Assembly (NCBI RefSeq): GCF_003590095.1
Contig: NC_039488.1
Location: forward strand, 9,486,001-9,550,000
From: Trichoplusia ni
Lineage: Eukaryota; Arthropoda; Insecta; Lepidoptera; Noctuidae
Length of the DNA stretch: 64,000 nucleotides
Direction of reading: 5' to 3'
Shown in pieces: positions 9,801 to 21,312 of the stretch. Numbering within the stretch: position 1 is the stretch's first letter; each line of letters opens with the position of its first letter. Made by a program: the position numbers and the translations under genes. The notes below the pieces were generated by a model. That model did no database searches. It worked only from the letters and a program-made list of their open reading frames with translations, and was not told where the DNA came from.

Positions 9801-12800
9801 CACCTAATCATTTTTCGCGCCAACAAAACACAACGCAAAGACCTCGCCCATGCATATTTCACGCAATATTAGCTGACCGCTGCGTTATTGTGTTTCTATG
9901 TGAAAGTTCTGCTATTAGCCGATATGGGCGGGGTGCGCTAATATGAAAAACATTCCTATACTGAGTGCGGCTATTATTAAGCCCGATCGGTTTGTGACTC
10001 GCTTAGGTAATAACGTCCATTTTGAGCTTAGGGTAGGTATGACTACCTACCTATTCATGTTATTTTACGCGTTCTAATATGGCAGGATAGACTTGATATT
10101 TAGAACAAATAAAAGCGATCTATAATTTGAAATCTAACATTACCACCCCTATAATGACAGCACTTTTATTGAGTGCTTTTACAAAGGTAGTGGAATGAGG
10201 AAGTGTCTTGCTGACATACGCCGTCAAATATAATGGGTTCGAAATGGAAAGTTTCCGAGTTTTGGGATGATTTATTGCTGTGTTGTATCTGCCCATAGCA
10301 ACCAGTGCGAACCCACTGTATGCGTACCTATACGAAATAGGGAACATTTATTTCTTAAGTAACCTTTTTTAACGATACAATAAAGACAAACAGGCATAAA
10401 AGCTTGCCAAGTGTAAAATGTTCATTCGAGCTATAAAATATATATTATATGATCTAAATGCATGAGACCCTAAGTAACTTTATAGTGTACAGTAGCCAGT
10501 GATTGCACTTATATCATTTCCGAGTTGGAGAACGCAGTTAAGTTGTACGGATCCTTTATTACTTGGGCAATATTACAGTTTATGAGTGTAATAAATCTCG
10601 TAGACGCATTTAGTGTAGGGTACTGCGCTCGCTGCAATCACTCTGGCTCGTTCAAGCCGATGGAGTGATGATTGAATCATAAATGATTATCTATGCTGTT
10701 TACCTTTCTTATCAGGTTGAGCTGAGGAGGAGGAGGAGCTGAATTTGAAAACCTCATTTTTCGAGCGGCTAGGTAGAAATATTCAAAAATAGAATCCATT
10801 TCATACAGTTACTTGTTTAAAAAGAGCTCAGGCTTCTTCAGTATTTTTATGCACAGAAATCTTTCAAGAGATTTCATAAAAATACATATAATTTAGTTTT
10901 CAAAATATCCCTACGAGTATCGTAATATAGGTTTCTACACCATTGGAAGACGACTTTTCCGTGGAATATAGAAGGAAACGGAAGACTTTTATAGAGTGTA
11001 ATATAAGTTAACGGCACGCATAAAATCCAAGACAGGTACCTACGCGCATTTGATACGCCTTCTCTATCGTTCAGACAAGTCTAATAATTCACGGCGTCGC
11101 GTTAATATAAAGCTGTTTTATTTACATGAGGTACGTATTATTGTGTAAGTATTGCTTTTATATTAACTAGTATGGACTAATAAATGAGTATTGGAAACAG
11201 AACAGGGTTCAAGAGAACGCATTACTGGTTTTTTTAATCAAAATTTTAGTGTAAACCTAACCTTGATCTAACATTTGTATCTGAAAACAACAAACTTCAA
11301 TCTTCTATGTAATTAGTAGTAAAAAAACCAGCATCTTTAATGTAAATTATTAATAAGCTAGTGAAATACTTGTAGTATGTAGTATATGCAGATCGCAATA
11401 TGTGGAATAATGACTGGGAAAAGTCTTGGAATGACCCAGAGTTACATTTCATAACAATAAAACATATTTAGAAATTTAAGAGCATCAATAGTTGTCAGAA
11501 AAAAAATGCTTACGCAGGTAAAATTGATTGTCAGTAAAACAAGTAGAAACTCTCGAGGGGAGAATCAATAGGACAAAAAAAAAACAAATACTTGTGGGTT
11601 AATGGTATATAAAAATATTTTATTTATTCATTTAAAACTTATTACATCTGTCTTAACATCTTGTAAATTATGGACATCTTACTTACATTCTCCTTTATTA
11701 TGGCCTAGTTCATCATTGTGCATATGTCGTGGTATCTTATATGGCCAAGCGTAAGCGTCCTTCAAAGTGATAGGCTATCTTATATTAAAAAACCAATATC
11801 CAGTAGGTAATGAAACATATTTTGATTTTCTTAATATGCAATACATTTCATGATGTACAATTTATTATCAAAACATGATTCCTCGTGATTTGTCATAAAT
11901 CCATTTATATTATTTTAAATACAGTCAGCCTCTTGATTAGCAAATATTCAAGATTAGGATGGGTCTTGAAATCTAAAGCAGTCTGATACAATTTTCCACT
12001 TTCCGTCGACTGCCACGATAATGAAAGTTTGTTGAAAAGGCTTTTTGCTTTTGTCATTTTGATACGATACTTCGCCACAAGCTTGAATAATATAGGTTAG
12101 TTTGTTTGAAACCACGGTTTCCGCTATGGGTTGAGCGTCCAATGTCTTGAGCACGTGGTTACTTGTCGGTAAATCCAGGAGAAATTTCTGAATCTTATCG
12201 TTGCCGCTAATCCCGTTTCCATTCCATACTAGCAGACCGGTGTCCAGATAAAGTTTGGAAGTTAAATGACGACTGCTATCCATTTGTTTATAAAACACTT
12301 TCGTGAACTCTTCCGCAGTCTCACAGGCATTATCAATATTTTTTGTACTGACTTCCGACATAATTCGTATAATTTATTAAGAAATAACAATTATTATTCT
12401 TAAAACTTTAGTGATTTATATAGGTATAACTTTCCACAACGTTGCCTGACAGCTTGTCTTTGTCAAATTGACGACTGCGTCAGGCGTCAGACGGTTGACC
12501 GAAATTAAACCACAGATAAAAATAATAGTGTGGACATAGTAAATTCCGTTACGGTTATTGTTCCGGGCATAACATTTATTTATACGTGACATAAATATCA
12601 AATTTATATATGCTTTATTTAAATGGCAATGTAAATAGAAATTGAAACAAATTCGCTTCTCCAAGCGTTATGTAACAACTTTAATCTTTGTGGTAAGCGC
12701 GAACTTTAAAGAACGTTGCAAAACCTTATCGTATAATGTATCGGAACTCGTGAGAAAACTTCTTATTGATTCGACAGTAAGTAATAAAAGTGCGCTCGTG

Positions 12801-13961
12801 ACGTGACCACGACCGCCTCAACTTACAAAATGAGACGCTCCCAGGGCACTGAGAAAAAAGAAAATGCTATGCAGAGCGTGGTGAAGTTGTCGGCTGTCGC
12901 TGCAAGTTTGCAGTGTTCGCCACAATATGGCGGTCGCAATATGTTCACTGTTGAGGTTTTTGTCGCCGCTACTTTCTCATATCGTCGTTTACGGTGATCT
13001 AATAAGGGAAACTTTGCCCTACTCTCATTCAATATGAGGCTCCTGTCTGAAACTTTGGGTCATTTGTCAGGGTTCGCCGTGTCTACTACATCGTATGAGT
13101 TTACTACGTTATTAGCTTTCATATTTGCTCGAATGTAATAAAAAAGGTTTCGCTTTAATGACCTGAGTGATTAATAAGTAGATAGTATTATAGTTATGCA
13201 AAAAATATATAGATAAATTATTATATGTTGTTTTGGACAAAAGAAAAGTCTATATCTCGAAATAGTGTAGAGTTACTTGCGAAGCGTCCGACCCTATTCG
13301 TATGCTTCGCACGACGAGTCTGTAAATCCCCTTAAAATGGATAGGACGTTTTCTAAATCCTCAGTTGATTATTATTTATTATCAACACAATAAATCAAGC
13401 TAGAGGGATATTTAAAGAAGACTGTCAATTTGAGTTGCGTTGAAGCATAGTATCATTTGTTCGTTTGAAATGAAAATTAAGCCAAAATCAATGTTCTATA
13501 GAGGGTTTTTTATTTATCAAGATAGTTAAATTTCATGCGACTCTTAAGAAGTTATTTCTAGGAACTTATGGCACAGAATATCAAAGAGTAGGACTCTTAT
13601 GGTATTGAACTTTGGAAAAGTCACACTGCTGAAGTGTGTGTGATTAATTGTTTAAAAACTGTTACGAAAAACAATAGGAGTGAAGAATAAAATAATTAGT
13701 CATATGAGGCCTATACTAACAGCGGGCCATTAACATGGCCATATTTTAAATAGCTATTACATAGTAGGTTTAGTAGAAAAAGTAAAGAAAGAAGGTATGA
13801 CAATAACTTACTTGGCAAAGGAAACGACGATGTCAGCGTCGTCCGAGTTGACTTCTGTGAAGGTGAGGCGTGACGCTTGGGCCCAGACGTCGAGTGCGCG
13901 TGACAACACGCTGCGGGTTCCATACGGATCGAGTTGTGATGGTCGTCTCACCGATGACAAA
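6582..13961 (-). CDS. Mmp2: Matrix metalloproteinase, probably the GPI-anchored Mmp2 type (3' eight exons; 5' end not found)
   Basis: Zinc endopeptidase (peptidase M10A) that remodels extracellular matrix and basement membrane at the cell surface. Exons on the minus strand: 13961-13812, 9602-9457, 8401-8243, 8146-7593, 7512-7371, 7280-7121, 7041-6938 and 6850-6582. All join in frame with GT/AG sites, giving 1,684 nt of coding sequence. Order: catalytic domain with structural metal ligands (HDDAYPFDG, LAHAFFPGSGRGG, DAHFDDDE) and the active site HEFGHSLGLSHS with the downstream Met-turn ALM; a linker of about 160 residues rich in Thr, Pro, Tyr and His; and a hemopexin domain from CDTSYDAV to WMGCP, whose two Cys should form the usual disulfide. 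A hydrophobic C-terminus follows. The propeptide, cysteine switch and signal peptide were not found. Mmp2 rather than Mmp1 is inferred from the GPI-like tail. Confidence 0.85.
6938..7041 (-). CDS. Mmp2: Mmp2 exon: hemopexin blade 3-4
   Basis: Encodes YDEEKGRVDYDYPRNMAMW, then KGVGNNIDSVFQWKDG. The YPR.M..W and IDSVFQW motifs are standard for the fourth hemopexin repeat. Confidence 0.86.
7121..7280 (-). CDS. Mmp2: Mmp2 exon: hemopexin blades 2-3
   Basis: Encodes KELYLFDSQYLLPGYPKPL, then LPESLEKLDAAMVW and NTYFYSGTMYWK. The (Y/F)(L/F)F and DAA.. motifs mark the outer and inner strands of successive hemopexin blades. Confidence 0.87.
7371..7512 (-). CDS. Mmp2: Mmp2 exon: hemopexin blades 1-2
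   Basis: Encodes YHWRIGARGRYSGYPMEI, MWSSLPKNLTHVDAVYER and KIAIFIG. These are typical hemopexin repeat features: the PxxI/L..W..LP turn followed by the DAVY/F strand. The acceptor is tatttcag and the donor is ATAG|GTAAAG. Confidence 0.87.
7593..8146 (-). CDS. Mmp2: Mmp2 exon: long Thr/Pro/Tyr-rich linker and start of hemopexin blade 1
   Basis: A 554-nt exon. Its first roughly 160 codons form a low-complexity linker. A run of 15 threonines (8084-8040) is followed by His-rich and Tyr/Pro/Arg-rich stretches. The last 21 codons, CDTSYDAVALIRGELFIFKN, open the hemopexin domain with its conserved first cysteine. The linker is much longer than in most vertebrate MMPs and is probably extended and O-glycosylated (inference). 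Confidence 0.87.
8243..8401 (-). CDS. Mmp2: Mmp2 exon: catalytic zinc site
   Basis: Contains FAVAVHEFGHSLGLSHS, i.e. HExxHxxGxxH with the catalytic Glu, and the Met-turn in ALMFPWYQ. It closes with LPEDDRNGIQQMYG, the usual end of the MMP catalytic domain. The acceptor is ttttttag and the donor is ATG|GTAAGC. Confidence 0.93.
8402..9456. other. Mmp2 intron between structural-metal and catalytic-zinc exons
   Basis: No gene seen. A GC-rich patch at about 8640-8770, with a CACGTG at about 8650, stands out from AT-rich surroundings and could be regulatory. Confidence 0.5.
9457..9602 (-). CDS. Mmp2: Mmp2 exon: structural zinc and calcium sites
   Basis: Encodes RYHDDAYPFDGRGS, LAHAFFPGSGRGGDAHFDDDE and LWLLQPRDDDED. 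The three His and the Asp residues are the expected ligands of the structural zinc and of calcium in M10A catalytic domains. The exon ends one base into a Gly codon that is completed by the next exon. Confidence 0.88.
9603..11953. other. Mmp2 intron, part 3' of the nested Nxt1 gene
   Basis: AT-rich intronic sequence that also carries the 3' UTR of Nxt1. A minus-strand AATAAA (plus TTTATT at 11861-11866) is about 90 nt past the Nxt1 stop. No other coding exon supported. Confidence 0.5.
11954..12361 (-). CDS. Nxt1: NTF2-related export protein (p15/Nxt1), nested in an Mmp2 intron
   Basis: Intronless 135-codon gene. Nxt1 (p15) has the NTF2 fold and forms a heterodimer with the NXF1/small bristles mRNA-export receptor, helping it dock to FG nucleoporins at the nuclear pore. 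The product shows the family pattern along its whole length: N-terminal helix AEEFTKVFYKQMDSSRH, LYLDTGLLVWNGNGISG, the strongly conserved LPTSNHVLKTLDAQPI, then FQQTFIIVAVDGKWKIVSDCF at the end. Length matches the family's roughly 130-140 residues. The only plausible start is the ATG at 12361. It lies between Mmp2 exons at 13961-13812 and 9602-9457 in the same orientation, and presumably uses its own promoter upstream of 12361. Confidence 0.9.
   Translation of the reverse strand: MSEVSTKNIDNACETAEEFTKVFYKQMDSSRHLTSKLYLDTGLLVWNGNGISGNDKIQKFLLDLPTSNHVLKTLDAQPIAETVVSNKLTYIIQACGEVSYQNDKSKKPFQQTFIIVAVDGKWKIVSDCFRFQDPS
12362..13811. other. Mmp2 intron, part 5' of nested Nxt1 (presumed Nxt1 promoter region)
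   Basis: Should include the promoter and 5' UTR of Nxt1. A moderately GC-rich patch at about 12790-12990 is a candidate. No coding exon seen. Confidence 0.4.
13812..13961 (-). CDS. Mmp2: Mmp2 exon: N-terminal part of catalytic domain
   Basis: After a gttcacag acceptor, one base completes a split codon, then LSSVRRPSQLDPYGTRSV and RALDVWAQASRLTF follow. This is the pattern of the first strand and helix of an MMP catalytic domain, ending ADIVVSFAK across the junction (AA|G). The donor is GTAAGT. The upstream exon must end two bases into a codon. Confidence 0.83.
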
Positions 13962-16900
13962 CTGTGAACAACATTATTCGTTTTAGCGAGCATTTATTTC
14001 AATTTCCAAATCAACTAACGACCTAATTATCGGATTACGTTTTTGTTATCTGTGTTCCTATAGCTTCTTCCAACACTTGAGGTATACCGGACACAATGCA
14101 CAAATTTTTGTTCCAGATCGAATAATAAAAATGGAACAGAGTAAGTAGCTTTCTTGTCATACACGTAGGTACCTAGTGTAGAGTCAGTTTTGTAACAACT
14201 GCATTTAATAAGTTCTGGTAGGCACATACATTTCATCGTTTCATTTATTACATCTCAGTGAGGGATCCTCAGGCACCTCGAAGTAGCAAAGATAAATAGC
14301 GGATAAAGTCGTGTTTAGTACAATTCACACTTGACGGAGTCCGCGTCGTCAGGCGGGAAGGAAGCAGGAAATAGAAACGCAGTTCACAGTATGATCACAC
14401 ATCCCTTTCGATTACTATTTACCTTGCTGTGTGTTTTCACAGGAAACTTTTGTGAAATGAATATGAAAAAACTTCCTTACTTCCTTATTTACTGCAAGTC
14501 ACTATAATGTTTAGCTCAGATATTTACAGAGCTTTATAAATAGTTCATTTAAGTTTAGAGGAAACGGTGGTAACTGTAGTGTTGACGAGAGAGAGGCGTA
14601 GTTTTTTAGAATACATGAATGTGAACGGTGGCGACATGCGAGTGTACCTAGGTATCGTGTCTGTAGGCATGCCACTCACTACGGGCGGGGATGAACCCTA
14701 TTTCAAAGCTATGTTGTGTGTACTGCGGCCGGACAGCTTTCGAGTAATGGAATAATCGCATTGTGGACAATTTGAGTGACTCGGCTCTATTTAACGCTGG
14801 CTGCGTTCATTACACGGGATTTATGCGTTGTCATGTACAACAGAGACCTCATTAGGTCCGCACAGGTTTTAATTAGAGATCTAGCTCGAGTTTAATTCGC
14901 CGCTAAGCGGATATTTGTCACGAGGATATTATAATGCATAAAACATTATGCAACACAGAATCGTGTATCGGGATATGCACAAAACCGCCAGAGTCGGTGG
15001 TTGATATCACTCTATATTTGTACAGCACATTATGCCGGATAAAATATGGTATCCGTGGGTAATTAAAATTAACCAACGCGGCTGCTGTCCCGCGCTCCTG
15101 TTGTTAACAATTATTTTAGTAAAATTATTTAAGGACACCGGGGAAATTAAAGATACAACCGGCCGGTGGCATCATGTGTATGGGTATAGATGTTGAAGTC
15201 TGCGTTATTCATTTTAGTGGTCAACTGCAGGTCTCTGGATAGCGACATGGACGCCATGTACTAATGAAATGATAATGAGCAAAATAATTCATCGAGTCTT
15301 TTTAATGTGTAGGGCCCCAGGACAGTAGAGTAGCGGCGGATGAAAACCGCTTGAAATTTATTATTGCCATATTAACATGGGCCGCCGCTCGTGCACGCAC
15401 TATATCAGCCAACTAGTTAATTGCAAGCCTTGGATGAAACTCGCAACCGCATTTCGAAGTTAATGTTGTTATGTCAGCCCAAAATAATGAGTGTGGTTGA
15501 ACTGCATAAGCGAATTTAACCTCTACATAGATATACAAGCTGCTATACTTTAAATATTCAATATAACAGTCAAAGTATAATAACGGCGGTTTTAAGTAAA
15601 TATTTGCATGCTTATTTGTTTGGATAAATTGACTAACAAAATATTGTAATTTGCTTATCAATAGCGACCTCCTGGAGCGGGCAGCAGTGTTGTTGAAGCG
15701 TGTCATGTATCTTTACACCCCATTACACTAATTATCTGATAATCAAATCCGCACACGTCCGCGCCTAAATGTTTCGGGGGAAGGCTCACACACTGGTCCA
15801 ATATAATACATGTATGTTAATGAACTATTAAAGTTATGTATTGATTATTAAAATATAACAGTAGGTACGTAATAAAGAATGAGTGGATTTTGACTGTAAT
15901 GAGGTTAAATTTGCCCCTTGTTGCTGGACGGAGAATTATACAGTCTTCACTCGTTAGGTAAAGTTTCCGAGGGCGAAGCCAGAAAAATACCAAATTTTTT
16001 TACGAAACGAGGTCAGCTGCGTAATAATTTTCATTAAAGTGAAACACGTGAGTTTGCAAATAAGTTTGTAGTGGTTTTGAAGGACTTCGCGGCACGTTGT
16101 TTATTGGTAGGTCAGTTTGAAGGAGTTGGGAGCAAACAGAAGCCTAGTCTGGTTCGCAGGGCCGCGGCTGAGGCCACGTGAGCGCGGGCGTAGGCTGGCG
16201 AGGGCACGTGCTCACGTGCGCGCCCCTACTTATATCACAATGCTGGGCCCACGCGCTGATAATAAAGCTTTACACCCAGACCTACTAAGTGTCAATATAC
16301 CTACTTACTTATTACTGTTGGAGTCGACATGTTTGTATAACTTCGAAGAGGCCACCTGTAGTGGCCAACATTATTATCACGTCACTGAACGTAGGTATCA
16401 GTGCAACAGTAATAATTTTAACACTAATGGGAAAGTTACAATAAAGTCCTTTATTATCATGTGCGTTTATCGTATGCACGTATCTGTAGATTGACACCCG
16501 CATGAGTTCATGAAATCTTTATTTGCTATAAATAAGTTCCATTGTTGTATTTATTGGTAATAAACTGTCATGATACGCGTTGGATACTCACATTAAAATG
16601 TGTTTCTGTATAATTCGGAGGAGGCGGGCCATGGCGGCAGTCCGCTTACAGCATTAAATAATAAAACATGCGATATCGTGACGACACGGCGACGTCTTCT
16701 CTACGAAACGGACATAATCTAGTTACGATGTCATAACAAACAGATTTGTAAGCACGAATTTTATGGTCTGTGTCCAACGAGCTAAAATTTAATTTTCTGA
16801 AATAATCTGTCAGCAAGCTATTAAAATTATTCGTCCGTGTACTGCCCCTACAGACGTTACACTTTATTACTGGAAAGATGTTAGAAGGACGAGCGGGGAA

Positions 16901-19900
16901 GTTTGTTAGACAAGTATTGCTTTACTACCGCTTATGTTTTGTACAAATACAGACATCACATTAGACGGATTGTTTACAATCTCAATAATATGTTTCTCAA
17001 GTGTTCTTTGTGATCTATAAAATCGATCCAACAACTTATTTTACGAGGCAGTAAAATTTTGGAATGGGTATTGCTTAATTTTCAGGACTATTGTCGGTAA
17101 TTAAACAACAATCTAATTAAGTACTAAGAGATAAACAATATATGTACCTAACTACCTACCTATGTGAAATACATCAGAAAAGGTAGGGATATTCATTACT
17201 TCTTCTATTTTAATACGCAACAGGAAGAATTAGCATAAAAATAATAAAATGTCAGTGGGATAAGGTCCCCCGTGGCGTGCCAGGCGCGCCCTGCCTCCGT
17301 CTGTCAGACCGATTGTCAGCTCACCACTGCCGATGAGACATGAACCGGTATTTATATCGATTACATTAATTGAACCACGTTGATGAGCTTTCATAAAAGT
17401 CACCGCGGAAGCTAACAAGGAAATATAAGTTTTTTTTTTAATTAATTGAAACTACATACTAAGTGTCTAATAAAAAAAGGAGTTTTGCAGCAGATATATT
17501 CTTCATATAACAAGCAATGTATTGATGGATAATTCTCGTATAGAAAGGTTGATCGTTACTGCTTATAGCTGTAATTGTTCACCGGGCGCAGTAAGGCGAG
17601 GCACTCCTTTGAAATGCCTACCCCTTCGTAACGCGTTGCTTCAGCTCTCATGCCGTACATTGTAGATAAGCGACGTGGCAATAGGCATTGATGCTCACTG
17701 GGGATTTCAATAGCAGTCTACCGCTTGAATTCTTTGATGTATAAAGGGATTTAGAGAGACTCTTCAACGTGAAGAAATTTCAATTTAAATCGATGCGTTT
17801 AACAATTTATTTTTTTACCACAATATAATTGCGAGAAATTGTTTACTTTTTAGTAGATCAATAAATAATGACGTCGAGTATTCTTTTATATTTAATTGAC
17901 CGCCTGAATAACTATAAGTGCTGAGTAACTTTGAAGCAAAGCGACGTTCATTTGTAATTGACCTCTATCGGCAAACTCCTTTAATAATAGCGCTTTGAAT
18001 GTCGGTTGTCGGGCGGCAGCTCTCACGTGCACTATTGTGGAGCCAGCATTGACGCTCCTTAGGGATTTCAGAGGATTTCTAGACAACGCTTTACCGTCTC
18101 TATAGACGGTTTAAACGCTAGTTCTGTCTCCATTGTGAAGACGTTTACATGTTTATAGGAGATTATAATGGCTCTATTACGGTATCTTCTACTTTAACAT
18201 TGTTTCAGTTCTTGGAACTGCCGTTGGAAGTAAACATGTAGCTAGTTAATATTCGTTTAGATCGGGATTTGACGTAGAGCGGTGCATATAAGAGAAATTA
18301 GCGTATCTGGGCACCCGGCAGAGCGCCGGGAGCGGAATTAAGTCGAGACTAACGTTGTTATGATGGTAATGGCATATTACTGTTCGCTTCGTGCGGACAT
18401 TTTCCGCTCGAGCACAGATACAAAATTGAAACGATTTTTCAGTGATGCGATTGCATCGGTAATCAGTGAGCGTGCACATCACAATTCGCTTCGAATGTAT
18501 GTAGATTAAATATACATTTTTGGGACCGTATCAAGCATTATTCTGAACTTAATTGCGGATGTATACATAGGTAATAAATTATTGTGTAGTGTAAGACTTC
18601 ATATTATTTTGACTTTTTCTAAGAGAACAACAATATGAGAACGTTAAAATTTGAGAATTTAACTCACACTTTAATGCGATCTTGTTAAAAATAAAAACAA
18701 AGAACTGCAGTCTCTAGTTAAGGGTTAATTTGATACCATATTATAAAATAAGAGATATGATTAAAGTCATAACAGTGGCTGAACTAAGACTCGGTTTAAG
18801 ACACGCGTTGTTGGAACTTTTATATGAGTTGTCTGAACTGGGAGAGATGTAATTGGAAACTTGTGAAGACTTGCAATATCAACGCTGTACTGCTTGTAGT
18901 TACGACCTTAATTTCTGCTATAAAACTGCAGTTTTTGCGGGGAATAATAGGTTCATTAAGTTTTGACGCTAAGACAGCCAACTTTTTCTATTCAAGTAAT
19001 TAGACATTTATTAAATTTTGTTAAACCTATTTTATAAAAATTACATTTCTTTTTTTGTGAAGTTGTTGTTACAATATTCTTACACTCGTACATTCCTTCA
19101 AAAACACATTACTTATGTTATTCAAACATGAATCAAGAAAGTAATTTATTTATTGTAATAAAACGACTATTCCATTAACGTATTCGCTTGAGTATGAAAT
19201 TTAATAAACATATGGAAAGTATAATTTAGTTTATCTCCGATAATGTTTGCGGCGTTGTGAGGCGGCGGCGGCGGCGTTCCGCCCGATAACGGACGGATGT
19301 GTGCGGGCTTTATGAATATTCCCGCAAGCTTTCTACACCGCAGAGATTAGAGGGCACTGCACGGATGCCGAATGTGCAAGTCTTGAGATACACCTCGTGA
19401 TATACACCGCCCGTGATAGCTCTTTAAGTATTTCTTCATCACGGTATGGTTATCACATTCGTAGAAAGTATGTACGTCTAAAGTAGAGATGTCAATAGAC
19501 CTTTTAACTTTTAACGAATTTTCGCTATGCTTAAGTTTTTTCTAAAGTATTTTAGAATAACATTCGCGTCGCAGACATCTTTGTTTATAAACGTGTTCTA
19601 AGTAAGTCTCAGTTTATCTATCCAATAACGCCATCGGCTAAAATAACGGGTGCTATTTGATGTTTCAACTCCAAGCTCTTAGAGCAGCAAGTGTTTCAAG
19701 TTATTTTTACCGTCCCCTTACCTTAGTGCGCTAAAAGCGTTTGCGTTGAATTTTTAAAGTATCAATTGAACTTTAACAGCTCAAGAGTAGGCACAGTTTA
19801 AATTTCTTAAGGTGTTAAATAATGGTTAAGTAATTGAGTGAGTATTGTATCACGGAGGCTTTGTAAATGGAACTTGTAATTGACTTACAGCATACCTGTA

Positions 19901-20947
19901 TTTTGTGCGGCTAATAGACAATTTTGCAGAGATTTGATGAATAAATTAAACCCTTCAGTGATGTAAACAAAGGGCTAATATCAAGTATTCAAAACGGCGT
20001 CGCGGCGGTCGATTGCGGAAATGACAAACCGATTAGTTGCAGGTCTCTGCGTCCTGGGAGATGTATATCCGGCGGAACTGAGCGAAATTACTTCCCGCAT
20101 TGCTCCCGTTGCACCACAACAATGTCCAACCAAACTGCTAAATTCGATTTAAGAACGAGTCGCCAGTGAAAAGTCTCCTCTACGTTCGTAAAGTTTCAGC
20201 CCGGTTGCTTCATTAGAATCGAATTTCCCACGGTTCATTAGGATTCCCCAGAATTCTCAACGTTCGTTAGAAATACTCTAGCGGCAGTGGACCCCGGACG
20301 TAAATAAGTGATTAACGCAGTTGGGATTGTTTTCAGACGCTCAAGCGGAGCCAGCGCTGCACCTACATAGTTGGGCTGAACTCTTGATACATTTACAATG
20401 AGTCGCCGTCTTCCGAGCGCGGCCGGCCTCTCGCGTCAATTGTTCGCGCTAATGTTTCATGAGTTGCTGACGAACTCTTTTAACTTGTATTTCATCTCTT
20501 TAAATAATGCTTAGTCTTTAACAATTTTCAACTCCTTCGATCTAATAATATGTATTTTTACTTCGAACTAAATTTTACTCAGCTTCGAATATTTTCATGT
20601 TATAAAAGGAATATATTTATATCAAAGCTGCGATCAACGAAGGTTTTGTAGAAAGGTAGGTAATGGGTATTTTTAAGCTGAATTTTATTACGTCGCCATG
20701 AAAGAGGGTAAAACGTAATCCCAGGTATCAATGTAGATTTTGAACTACATTCGTTGGAAGTTAATATTATGTCCTGACTTTGTAGCGGCGGCGGCTTTGA
20801 CGCTTTATGCTTCTACTGTTTGTTGTTAATTAGTGAAACAGTCTACAGCAAGTTCAAGCAGAAAAAAAGAATTTAAAGTTTTTACAATAAATTATAACTA
20901 AATTGGTATTTTTCACTAAAATAAATCACTCCAGTACTTGTCATAAT
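13962..20947. other. Giant Mmp2 upstream intron, segment 1
   Basis: About 7 kb with no supported exon on either strand. Notable contents are an E-box cluster at 16045-16218 and GC-rich patches near 19250 and 20400. Short open frames have no recognisable domain. Confidence 0.5.
16045..16218. promoter_or_regulatory. Cluster of four CACGTG E-boxes
   Basis: CACGTG occurs at 16045-16050, 16175-16180, 16205-16210 and 16213-16218, the last three within 44 bp of GC-rich DNA. CACGTG is the palindromic site of bHLH factors such as Myc/Max and Clock/Cycle. Elsewhere in the window such sites are isolated and kilobases apart. The role is inferred only. Confidence 0.4.
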
Positions 20948-20952
20948 GTAAG
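20948..20952. repeat. Target-site duplication, left copy
   Basis: GTAAG immediately outside the left LTR, repeated exactly outside the right LTR. Five bases is the usual duplication made by BEL/Pao integrases. Confidence 0.9.
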
Positions 20953-21154
20953 TGTAGGGATGATCCCCTACACCTTTAGTGATATAATGATGATGGGTCG
21001 ATCCTATTAGGATAATGAAATAAAACCGGCCACGATGAATGTTAGATTAACACTAAATTTATTATTATAGATTTTACATATTTGCAACATTATAAAAGCT
21101 GCGTGTGCAGAATGCACGAGCGTAACTCGTTTGAGTAATGTACGGTTCCGTACA
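20953..21154 (-). repeat. 3' LTR of the BEL/Pao element
   Basis: 202 bp, same sequence as the 5' LTR as far as I can read. It should supply the polyadenylation signal; an AATAAA-containing stretch is present on the element strand. Confidence 0.95.
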
Positions 21155-21166
21155 TCCTGCCCGCCC
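21155..21166 (-). other. Polypurine tract
   Basis: The element strand reads GGGCGGGCAGGA directly before the 3' LTR. This is the expected place and composition for the plus-strand DNA primer. Confidence 0.7.
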
Positions 21167-21312
21167 AAACGGGACAAACTAAAAATGATTGATAGAATTG
21201 AAATTACAAACAAGTTGATGTGATTAAAGCTAAATGATATAAATGATGATGGATGATGACAAGGTGATTCAACATTTTTTTTTAAATGGCTATTCTAAAA
21301 GGTCCCATGTCC

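Noticed and set aside
16117..16494. 125-codon plus-strand open frame
   Set aside because: It runs through the E-box cluster, has no family similarity I can see and a composition that follows local GC content.
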